A stretch of 7,774 bases of DNA from Phocaeicola_A sp964444735 (GTDB lineage Bacteria > Bacteroidota > Bacteroidia > Bacteroidales > Bacteroidaceae), in assembly GCA_964444735.1 (NCBI GenBank), contig CAYUIJ010000094.1:1-7774 (forward strand), written 5' to 3'. Shown here one piece after another: positions 1-5,809 of the stretch (positions within the stretch are counted from its first letter, which is position 1; each line of letters begins with the position of its first letter). A program made the position numbers and the translations under genes. Below the pieces are notes generated by a model. The model was given only the letters and a program-made list of their open reading frames with translations, had not been told where the DNA came from and made no database searches.

Positions 1-40
1 CACCGGACACCACACGCCCCCGCGAAATCCCGCAGGCCTA

Positions 41-49
41 CCCCCCCCC
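41..49. repeat. Homopolymeric C tract (C9)
   Basis: Nine consecutive C bases follow GGCCTA and precede TATGG. In the plus-strand frame starting at base 3 the tract would encode prolines, and a change of one base in its length would shift that frame. Such tracts are prone to slippage in replication and to sequencing error, so the true length is uncertain. No intact gene is attached to it. Confidence 0.6.
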
Positions 50-210
50 TATGGCAGACCGAACACAACGGAACCCCGCAGACAACCAAGGCTTTTGCCT
101 GTCAGATGATCCAAAAACGGTTCCCGGACATCAAGTACACCGAAGACGGAACTTCACGATAAAACGGGCAGTAAAAATTCAACAGGGATATCCGTATATT
201 TTTGCCATTC

Positions 211-233
211 CAGACAGAAAGACTTTCTGTCTG
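211..233. repeat. Perfect 11-bp inverted repeat
   Basis: The arms CAGACAGAAAG (211-221) and CTTTCTGTCTG (223-233) are exact reverse complements around a single A at 222. As RNA or cruciform DNA this would form a stem of about 10 pairs with a tiny loop. It lies inside the GC-rich stretch left of the sigma operon. No T-run follows on either strand, so a classical intrinsic terminator is unlikely. It could be a protein-binding dyad or a relic of a mobile element end. Confidence 0.6.
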
Positions 234-483
234 CATCCCTTCCATTCCTTTACTGCCCTGCTGCAAGGCATCCCGATGACGGGCTACGCGGATTTCCTGT
301 ACGGCATCACAGGCGGATTCCTGCATGTGAAAGACGGTCTATAACACACCCGCCTTGGAGAAAGCAATGGCGGCATCCATGCATGGAACCGGACACGCCA
401 AGGGTTACTTCCTCCACAGCCTCACGGACGAGGCAGGCAATTACTGCCGCATCAAGGAATATCGTTCCGTGACTATTCTCCTT

Positions 484-957
484 TCATTTTTTATCAGGCA
501 GCTTATAACTTTCTCGCCGCTTCATATCTTTCCTATGGCTCATTTCTTTGCCCAATCTATGCATATTCAAGCGTTCAAGCCTATATATCTTCTGTATTTG
601 ACGTATATTTAACACTTCCTTAAATTCTTTGTAATACTTCTCTTTTACATCCAGCATCTTACGACTATGTGCAAACTGCTCTTCTATGCTTTTAGCAATC
701 TCATTGTCAGTCATATCCTGGCACTTTTTCGGGAGTGGCATTTGACATGCTTTCATATCCTCCTGATATTTTCTGTATATCGGAGTAAATTTTGCAGCAG
801 TTTTATCATCAAGCATCAACGCCCCTAAAACCTGTTTCAACTGCATTTCTTCAAAATTAACCTTTTCCCGGTCTGGTTCTTTTTTCACATTTTGTGGCAT
901 CACATTAGTCATAGCCAAAATAACGCATCCCAACACCAATAAAATCTTCTTTTTCAT
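484..957 (-). CDS. Exported Spy/CpxP-like sensor-type protein of the ECF sigma operon
   Basis: A small, highly charged helical protein, predicted to act in the periplasm as the sensor or accessory protein of the sigma/anti-sigma pair encoded just upstream. From the chosen start at 957 (157 residues) it begins MKKKILLVLGCVILAMTNVM, a typical signal peptide. An ATGATG at 987-982 abuts the previous stop (TAAATG) and would add 10 residues, but the longer form has a poor signal-peptide start. Numbered from the 987 start, residues 60-80 (AAKFTPIYRKYQEDM) and 118-140 (YYKEFKEVLNIRQIQKIY) resemble the paired helices of Bacteroidota proteins annotated as 'sensor of ECF-type sigma factor' and the LTxxQ-type repeats of Spy/CpxP/CnrX proteins. 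Cys81 and Cys89 could form a disulfide. The C-terminal tail is rich in Lys, Arg, Met and His. Family membership is inferred from sequence pattern; ligand and exact role are unknown. Confidence 0.8.
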   Translation of the reverse strand: MKKKILLVLGCVILAMTNVMPQNVKKEPDREKVNFEEMQLKQVLGALMLDDKTAAKFTPIYRKYQEDMKACQMPLPKKCQDMTDNEIAKSIEEQFAHSRKMLDVKEKYYKEFKEVLNIRQIQKIYRLERLNMHRLGKEMSHRKDMKRRESYKLPDKK

Positions 958-987
958 AATCATTATAGTTCTTAATATAAACATCAT

Positions 988-1344
988 TTATTCATTTGTC
1001 ACCAACAATGTAACATCCGACTCATAATAATTCAGATGTTCCGCCAATTCCTCATCAGATAACGAACTTACATATTCGTCCATTTTCTCAGATAAGGACG
1101 TTACTGAAGCAATCTCCACATATTCATGTTCTATAGCATTATTCTTTTTTAATGCCGTATTCCAAAAGAATACTCCTAAAATAATCGCAGCAATACCCGC
1201 TGTAGAAACAATAGTCCACACCCGCCGTCTTACTCTGACTTTTTTGACTTTTTGACTCATGCGTTCAGGAAAGAAATCAAAAAAGCCATCAGGTACTTTG
1301 TAAGGCATCTGTTTTCCAATATCATTCCAGTCAAATTCTTTCAT
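988..1344 (-). CDS. Probable single-pass membrane anti-sigma factor
   Basis: A 118-residue protein with three visible parts. A cytoplasmic N-terminus of about 40 residues contains PYKVPDGFFDFFPERM (residues 14-29), close to the 'VPxGYFExLPxR' motif common in small Bacteroidota proteins encoded behind ECF sigma genes. A basic stop (RVRRR) is followed by a membrane helix at about 42-62. An acidic tail of about 55 residues faces the periplasm and includes SLSDEELAEHLNYYE. The start lies inside the end of the sigma gene, with a 14-base overlap, which suggests translational coupling and fixed stoichiometry. Its stop abuts an ATG of the periplasmic protein gene. There is no zinc-binding HxxxCxxC motif and no FecR domain, so it is not a ZAS-type or TonB-linked anti-sigma factor. 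The anti-sigma role is inferred from topology, motif and operon position. Confidence 0.8.
   Translation of the reverse strand: MKEFDWNDIGKQMPYKVPDGFFDFFPERMSQKVKKVRVRRRVWTIVSTAGIAAIILGVFFWNTALKKNNAIEHEYVEIASVTSLSEKMDEYVSSLSDEELAEHLNYYESDVTLLVTNE
1331..1344 (-). other. 14-base overlap of sigma and anti-sigma genes
   Basis: The anti-sigma ATG (1344-1342) lies upstream of the sigma stop codon (TGA, 1333-1331), so the last codons of one gene are the first codons of the next in another frame. This arrangement usually couples translation of the second gene to the first. It supports the two proteins acting as a partner pair. Confidence 0.85.
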
Positions 1345-1879
1345 AATAGTACTTTTGTATATATTTCTTTATATTTTCCTTTGCATAAAAGAAATTCGTT
1401 TTCAACGTTTCCACTTGCGTATCCAGTATTATAGATATATCATTATAATCTAATTCATCATAATATCTAAAATTGAATACAAGACGCTGCTTTTCAGGAA
1501 GACTTTGAACCGCCTTCTGTAAAGCGATCATTTTTTCAAGTTTTTCTATATCGGTCCCCTTATCAGATGCATACTGATGATCTTCTTTGTTTATTTCTTC
1601 CAGCGAAATGCAATTTTTTTTATTCTTTTCAATAAATCGCAATGCCTCATTTGTTGCAATCTTATATAACCAAGTAGATAATTTACATGTCCCTTTAAAA
1701 GAACCCCAATGTTTATAAACTCTTAAAAAAGTTTCCTGTAACACATCCTCTGTATCGTCATGACCAACCACCATACGACGTATATGCCAATACAAAGGCT
1801 GTTGATAACGCTTAACCAAACATCTGAAACCCTTATCCTTATCAATGCGATAAACATTCAAGATATCTTCTTCATTCAT
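1331..1879 (-). CDS. RNA polymerase sigma-70 factor, ECF subfamily
   Basis: A 182-residue alternative sigma factor, the usual length for group IV (ECF) sigmas. Region 2 spans about residues 20-88. It holds the core-binding and -10 recognition segment DDTEDVLQETFLRVY (41-55), followed by FKGTCKLSTWLYKIATNEA (61-79). Region 4 spans about 120-175, with SLPEKQRLVFNFRYYDELD (126-144) and a helix-turn-helix through ISIILDTQVETLKTNFFYAK (148-167) that would read the -35 box. There is no region 1 or 3 and no C-terminal extension. It is the first gene of a tight operon with a probable membrane anti-sigma factor and a periplasmic protein, so it is expected to be held inactive at the membrane and released by an envelope signal. 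No SusC/SusD genes or FecR-type anti-sigma are nearby, which argues against a glycan- or iron-uptake ECF. The start at 1879 places the conserved region at the usual distance from the N-terminus. Confidence 0.95.
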   Translation of the reverse strand: MNEEDILNVYRIDKDKGFRCLVKRYQQPLYWHIRRMVVGHDDTEDVLQETFLRVYKHWGSFKGTCKLSTWLYKIATNEALRFIEKNKKNCISLEEINKEDHQYASDKGTDIEKLEKMIALQKAVQSLPEKQRLVFNFRYYDELDYNDISIILDTQVETLKTNFFYAKENIKKYIQKYYYERI

Positions 1880-1966
1880 GTTTCATATAATTGTTCACAT
1901 TAACAGACCTTGAATATGAAAACAAGTTCAACTCAGTCTATTTATTTAACTTTCATTAATTAAAAA

Positions 1967-1986
1967 TGTTTGTTTTTACACAAACA
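1967..1986. repeat. 7-bp inverted repeat upstream of the sigma gene
   Basis: TGTTTGT (1967-1973) and ACAAACA (1980-1986) are perfect reverse complements separated by six bases, about 90-105 bases before the sigma start codon. The position and dyad symmetry fit an operator or a leader hairpin. There is no independent support for either. Confidence 0.4.
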
Positions 1987-2164
1987 ACCCTTATATTACT
2001 AAATATTCAGAATCTATTTTGAAATGATTGGAAAGACAGGTTAAGGAGACTGCTTGTATAAATGCCATGCGGAACCATCGCTCCTGCAGTTTCCGGCAGA
2101 AACTCACAAGCTATGGCATGTTTTTTATAGTACGGGCCGTGAGAAACAGTATCATAGAAATGAC

Positions 2165-2196
2165 TTTCAACGAAATGACAAACACCTCTATCTTTG
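2165..2196 (+). promoter_or_regulatory. Bacteroides-type promoter-like boxes on the plus strand
   Basis: TATCTTTG at 2189-2196 is an exact match to the Bacteroides -7 element TAnnTTTG. TTTC at 2165-2168, 20 bases upstream, is a three-of-four match to the -33 element TTTG at the usual spacing. Transcription would start near 2203 and run away from the sigma operon towards the 3' end of yebC. No convincing protein gene follows, so a product, if any, would be a small RNA or antisense transcript. A chance match is possible in AT-rich DNA. Confidence 0.35.
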
Positions 2197-2309
2197 TATT
2201 CTTCCACAGCAGATCTTCACGAAAAACCGCGTAAAACCCGCCGCGCGCCAATATCTTGACTGCACTATTGACAAAACATTCCAGAGGCCTGCTATGCCGG
2301 ATTCGAGCT

Positions 2310-2337
2310 GCGGACGGTCAGTACATGTGATGTCCGC
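2310..2337. repeat. GC-rich 6-bp dyad
   Basis: GCGGAC (2310-2315) and GTCCGC (2332-2337) are perfect reverse complements with a 16-base spacer. It lies downstream of the plus-strand promoter-like boxes and could fold into a hairpin in a transcript from there. No T-run follows directly; T6 comes about 60 bases later at 2398-2403. Confidence 0.35.
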
Positions 2338-2403
2338 GCATACTGATATCGCATGCCCGCTGTGTGTGATCTGCCTTTTTCAAAAAGACAATGCCGCTTT
2401 TTT

Positions 2404-2413
2404 CCCCCCCCCC
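2404..2413. repeat. Homopolymeric C tract (C10)
   Basis: Ten C bases directly follow six T bases (2398-2403). It is not inside a credible gene and is not placed at promoter spacing for the sigma operon, whose start is over 500 bases away. The tract is likely to vary in length by slippage, and its length in an assembly may be unreliable. Confidence 0.6.
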
Positions 2414-2533
2414 ATAACGAACGATTAAAAAAATTACGGCACAAAACAGGCGGTTCTTCTGAAAAACATCACAAAATAAAAGTACTGACAACCCATATTT
2501 ACTTTTTTTGACTTTTCTCCTTTCGCTTAGATG

Positions 2534-2552
2534 CCGTTTTTCACAAAAACGG
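2534..2552 (-). terminator. Stem-loop just after yebC
   Basis: CCGTTTTT (2534-2541) and AAAAACGG (2545-2552) form a perfect 8-bp stem with a three-base loop, beginning four bases past the yebC stop codon. In the direction of yebC transcription no U-run follows the stem, so it does not look like a standard intrinsic terminator. It may protect the 3' end of the mRNA or mark processing after termination further on. Confidence 0.5.
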
Positions 2553-2556
2553 GGGA

Positions 2557-3291
2557 TTATTTTTCTTCGGCGAGTCTCATATTGGTATACACAGTCTGCA
2601 CATCATCAAATTCTTCAAGACGCTCTATCATTTTATCTATTGTTTCACGCTGTTCCGGTGTTACATCTTTCAAATCATTCGGGATATAGGTAAAATCTCC
2701 ACCGACATCTTCAAATCCGCACTCTTCAAGATGTTTCTGAATTGCAGCATAACTCTTCGGATCACCGTAAACGGTAATTGTTCCTTCCTCAGGATCCTCC
2801 TCATATTCATCCTCTACATTATAATCAATCAAATCAAGGATCTGTTCTTCCATATCAATACCATCTTTTTTCTTGAAAGTAAAAACACATTTATGATCAA
2901 ACAAAAATGCCAACGAACCTGTAGTTCCCAAATTACCACCAAACTTATTGAATACAGAACGTACATCGGCAACCGTGCGTGTTGTATTATCTGTCAAAGT
3001 ATCTACAAAAACAGCTATTCCATGAGGGCCATATCCTTCATACGTCATACTTTTATATTCACTCTGGTCTTTACCCATTGCATTTTTAATAGCACGCTCA
3101 ATATTATCTTTCGGCATATTTTCATGCTTACAAGTCGCTATAACCGATCGCAAAGCAGGATTATTTTCCGGTTCCGGGCCACCGGCTTTTACAGCAATTG
3201 CAATTTGTTTACCCAGTCTTGTAAAAGTTTTGGCCATATAACCCCATCTTTTCAGCTTTGCAGCTTTTCTATATTCAAACGCTCTTCCCAT
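2557..3291 (-). CDS. yebC: YebC/PmpR (TACO1) family protein
   Basis: A 244-residue full-length member of the YebC/PmpR family, related to mitochondrial TACO1. The family was long annotated as DNA-binding transcriptional regulators; more recent work describes ribosome-linked roles in relieving translational stalling. The protein is cytoplasmic. The start MGRAFEYRKAAKLKRW is the usual Bacteroidota N-terminus and replaces the GHSKW seen in E. coli. Family signatures in order are NMPKDNIERAI (58-68), YEGYGPHG (84-91), DNTTRTVADVRSVF (101-114) and GGNLGTTGSLAFLF (118-131). A strongly acidic linker follows at about 157-170 (NVEDEYEEDPEEG), then the C-terminal domain ending DDVQTVYTN (229-237). It begins 24 bases after the pheT stop with no terminator between, so the two genes are probably one transcription unit. 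Which molecular role applies here cannot be read from sequence. Confidence 0.96.
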   Translation of the reverse strand: MGRAFEYRKAAKLKRWGYMAKTFTRLGKQIAIAVKAGGPEPENNPALRSVIATCKHENMPKDNIERAIKNAMGKDQSEYKSMTYEGYGPHGIAVFVDTLTDNTTRTVADVRSVFNKFGGNLGTTGSLAFLFDHKCVFTFKKKDGIDMEEQILDLIDYNVEDEYEEDPEEGTITVYGDPKSYAAIQKHLEECGFEDVGGDFTYIPNDLKDVTPEQRETIDKMIERLEEFDDVQTVYTNMRLAEEK

Positions 3292-3315
3292 TGGATTTAT
3301 ATTTTTTTATGTAAA

Positions 3316-5781
3316 TTATTTATCTCTTAATTTTGCTCCCAGCCTATTCTCAAGACTGGTTATCAGCTTATGCATAATCTTATCTATCTGCCTATCATTT
3401 AAAGTCGCGTTTTTGTCCTGCAATATGAAACTGACTGCATAACTTTTCTTTCCCGGTTCCAGATTCTTGCCTTCATAAACATCAAACAGCTCAACAGCCT
3501 TTAAAAACCTTCTCTCTGCTTCGTATGCTATATTTTCTATTTCGACAAACCGAACGTTTTTATCCAGCAACAGTGCCAAATCACGCCTTACTAATGGAAA
3601 TTTAGAAATTTCCGTATAACTAACCTTTACACTCCTCACGGCTCTCATTAGTTCCGTCCAATTGATTTCGGCATAATATACTTCATTGTCCAAATCAAAA
3701 GCCTTTTGTATTTTCTTCGAAACAATGCCAAACGTTACCAGCAACTTACCGCCACGTGTTATGCTAACTGCCGTAGAATAGATTTCATTCGACAAATTGC
3801 CAAAAACAACAGAACCTAAATCCAGGCCTAAACGTGAGAATATATTCAGTATATATGCCTTTAACTCATATACAGAACTGCCCTCATCAGCATGTGCCCA
3901 AGAATTGGTTACACGCTTACCTGTCACCCACAAGCCTAAATGATAATTTTCACTATATGCAGCAAGAACCTTTTCCGGATTTTTCTTCTCTGAATTATAA
4001 TAATAGCAATTCCCAAATTCATAGAATTTCAAATCGGCATTCTTTCGATTGGCATTATGCCGAATACTTTCCAAACCGCCAAACAGCAGGGTCTGACGCA
4101 TGCAGCTGAGATCACTGCTGAGCGGATTCATCAGCATTACCGAGTTTTTCAACGGATAAACTTCCAGATTCTCGTAATAAGCAGATTTAGTTAAAGAGTT
4201 ATTAAGAATTTCATTAAATCCACAACCAACCAACTGTTCCGATATCAGATTCTGCAATTTTTGAGAACGGTCTGCTTCACCCTTAGTTGTCAGACTTAAT
4301 TTTAAGGATGTGGAAATCTCAACATTGTTATATCCGTATATACGAAGAATATCCTCTACAACATCACAAGGACGCTGTACATCCACTCTGTATGGCGGCA
4401 CCCGCAAAGTAATACCTTCCCGTGTTTCTGATGTTATTTTCATTTCCAAGCTGGAAACTATGCTTTTAATGGTTTCCACCGGAATTGTCTTACCAATCAA
4501 ATCATATACATACCGATACTTCAGATCTATAGCAAAATCAGCTATTGGAGCCGGATAGTTATCTTTAATTTCCATAGAAATTGTGCCTCCTGCCAATTTC
4601 TTAACCAACAATGCGGCTTGTTTCAAACAATATATGACATTGTCCGGATCAATGCCACGTTCAAAACGGAATGAAGAATCTGTATTCAAGCCATGCCGGC
4701 GTGCTGTTTTACGAACAGTTGCCGGGTTGAAATACGCGCTCTCCAAGAACACGTTTTTAGTAGTTCCTGTCGTACCTGAATCAAGGCCGCCAAATACCCC
4801 GGCCATACACATCGGATCCTCGACATTGCAAATCATCAGATCTCGATCATCGAGTTCACGCTCCACTCCATCCAATGTAACAAAAGGAGTGCCTTGAGGC
4901 ATTGAACGAACTACAATCTTTCCACCTTTTATTTTATCTGCATCAAAACAATGAAGAGGCTGTCCGTATGCATGAAGTATATAATTTGTAACATCTACTA
5001 TGTTATTGACAGGACGAAGACCAATAAGCCTCAATTTGTCCTGAAGCCATTCAGGACTTTCTTTTACTGTTACGTCTTTTATTGTAACACCAGCATATCG
5101 TGGACACACAACAGGATCAACCACCTCAATATCAATATTCAGGTCATGATTATCTACCGCAAACATCTCATCGGACGGACGTGTCAATGCCGTTTTCTTT
5201 CCCGCCTGAACAAGACAGGCATATAAATCACGTGCCACTCCATAATGTGAACATGCGTCTGCACGGTTGGGAGTTACATCAACCTCCATTACGTAATCAC
5301 TTTTTATATTAAAATAGTCTTTTGCAGGAGTCCCAGGAACTGCATCATCAGAGAGAACAATTATACCTTCGTGACTTGTACCGATTCCTATTTCATCTTC
5401 TGCACAAATCATGCCTGAAGACTCTATTCCGCGTAATTTTGACTTCTTGATAGTGAAACATTTATCTCCATCATATAATTTCGTGCCAATTGTTGCAACT
5501 ACAACTTTCTGACCGGCAGCTACATTCGCTGCGCCACACACTATCTGTACGGGATCTCCATTACCCAAATTTACAGTAGTAACATGCATGTGATCAGAGT
5601 CAGGATGAGGCTCGCAAGTCAGCACTTCTCCTATAACAACTCCCTCAAGATCTCCTTTGACAGATCGTACTTCTTCCACTGATCCTACTTCCAAACCTAT
5701 TGAAGTCAACGCTTCGGCCACTTCATTCGGATTTAAATCAAAGCTAACATACTCTTTAAGCCAATTATAAGAGATATTCAT
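3316..5781 (-). CDS. pheT: Phenylalanyl-tRNA synthetase beta subunit
   Basis: An 821-residue beta chain of the heterotetrameric (alpha2beta2) enzyme that charges tRNA-Phe, slightly longer than E. coli PheT (about 795). Domains in order are: N-terminal coiled start (MNISYNWLKEYV); EMAP-II-like tRNA-binding OB domain (about 43-155, with EPHPDSDHMHV); the link EVDVTPNRADACSHYGVAR (166-184); the B3/B4 editing domain that hydrolyses Tyr-tRNA-Phe (about 215-395, with HCFDADK, LESAYFNP and SSFRFERGIDP); the B5 domain (about 412-485, with VPPYRVDVQRPCDVVEDI); a catalytic-like core (about 500-715); and the ferredoxin-fold anticodon-binding domain (about 727-820, starting KFPLVRRDLALL and holding KKSYAVSFILQDK). 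All domains appear intact. The alpha subunit gene pheS is not in the window, so the two subunits are encoded apart here. yebC follows closely; a candidate promoter lies at 5817-5824. Confidence 0.98.
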   Translation of the reverse strand: MNISYNWLKEYVSFDLNPNEVAEALTSIGLEVGSVEEVRSVKGDLEGVVIGEVLTCEPHPDSDHMHVTTVNLGNGDPVQIVCGAANVAAGQKVVVATIGTKLYDGDKCFTIKKSKLRGIESSGMICAEDEIGIGTSHEGIIVLSDDAVPGTPAKDYFNIKSDYVMEVDVTPNRADACSHYGVARDLYACLVQAGKKTALTRPSDEMFAVDNHDLNIDIEVVDPVVCPRYAGVTIKDVTVKESPEWLQDKLRLIGLRPVNNIVDVTNYILHAYGQPLHCFDADKIKGGKIVVRSMPQGTPFVTLDGVERELDDRDLMICNVEDPMCMAGVFGGLDSGTTGTTKNVFLESAYFNPATVRKTARRHGLNTDSSFRFERGIDPDNVIYCLKQAALLVKKLAGGTISMEIKDNYPAPIADFAIDLKYRYVYDLIGKTIPVETIKSIVSSLEMKITSETREGITLRVPPYRVDVQRPCDVVEDILRIYGYNNVEISTSLKLSLTTKGEADRSQKLQNLISEQLVGCGFNEILNNSLTKSAYYENLEVYPLKNSVMLMNPLSSDLSCMRQTLLFGGLESIRHNANRKNADLKFYEFGNCYYYNSEKKNPEKVLAAYSENYHLGLWVTGKRVTNSWAHADEGSSVYELKAYILNIFSRLGLDLGSVVFGNLSNEIYSTAVSITRGGKLLVTFGIVSKKIQKAFDLDNEVYYAEINWTELMRAVRSVKVSYTEISKFPLVRRDLALLLDKNVRFVEIENIAYEAERRFLKAVELFDVYEGKNLEPGKKSYAVSFILQDKNATLNDRQIDKIMHKLITSLENRLGAKLRDK

Positions 5782-5809
5782 ATCTAATTTATTTTATACA
5801 TTCATCAAA

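Larger units (their letters stand above)
1..465 (+). pseudogene. Possible decayed protein-coding remnant, GC-rich, unidentified
   Basis: No intact gene is visible in these roughly 480 bases left of the sigma operon. Several plus-strand pieces nevertheless read like protein. The frame starting at base 1 is open to a TAA at 160-162 and ends FPDIKYTEDGTSR. The frame starting at base 3 is open to a TAA at 342-344 and includes GIPMTGYADFLYGITGG. From 331 the first frame is open again and reads HGTGHAKGYFLHSLTDEAG, then CRIKEYRS, before running antisense into the next gene. In the 331-465 piece about two thirds of codons end in G or C, unlike the AT-rich operon beside it. The best-looking stretch changes frame near 330-342, as expected of a frameshifted gene. 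A C9 run at 41-49 and a perfect inverted repeat at 211-233 also lie here. I do not recognise the family. Chance open frames in GC-rich DNA are the main alternative. Confidence 0.3.
1880..2556. other. 677-base non-genic stretch between yebC and the sigma operon
   Basis: No gene here is convincing. Bases 1880-2010 are AT-rich and should contain the promoter of the sigma operon, but I find no TAnnTTTG box on the minus strand there; a 7-bp inverted repeat sits at 1967-1986. Bases 2010-2400 are richer in GC. On the minus strand they hold two overlapping short open frames: a GTG-started one at 2207-2007 (66 codons, including ESHFYDTVSHGPYYKKH) and an open frame without an obvious start at 2317-2111 (including LARGGFYAVFREDLLWKN). 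On the plus strand there is a promoter-like pair of boxes at 2165-2196, then a GC-rich dyad at 2310-2337 and a T6C10 run at 2398-2413. A stem-loop follows yebC at 2534-2552. The stretch could be decayed genes, a small-RNA locus, or both. Confidence 0.5.

Noticed and set aside
102..326. 74-codon minus-strand open frame in the left GC-rich stretch
   Set aside because: No motif, and the plus-strand frames over the same bases read better as protein.
2285..2320. tRNA-like T-loop (CTCGAATCC) on the minus strand
   Set aside because: The flanking bases do not pair into a T-stem and no acceptor or anticodon arm could be laid out around it.
2054..2428. 124-codon plus-strand open frame between the sigma operon and yebC
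   Set aside because: Its translation is rich in Cys, His, Arg and Gln without any recognisable motif, it runs into the poly-C tract as a proline run, and two minus-strand frames over part of the same DNA look at least as plausible.
2731..3330. 199-codon plus-strand open frame opposite yebC
   Set aside because: It is wholly explained as the antisense shadow of the full-length yebC gene; its Ile/Phe/Ser-rich translation has no domain features.
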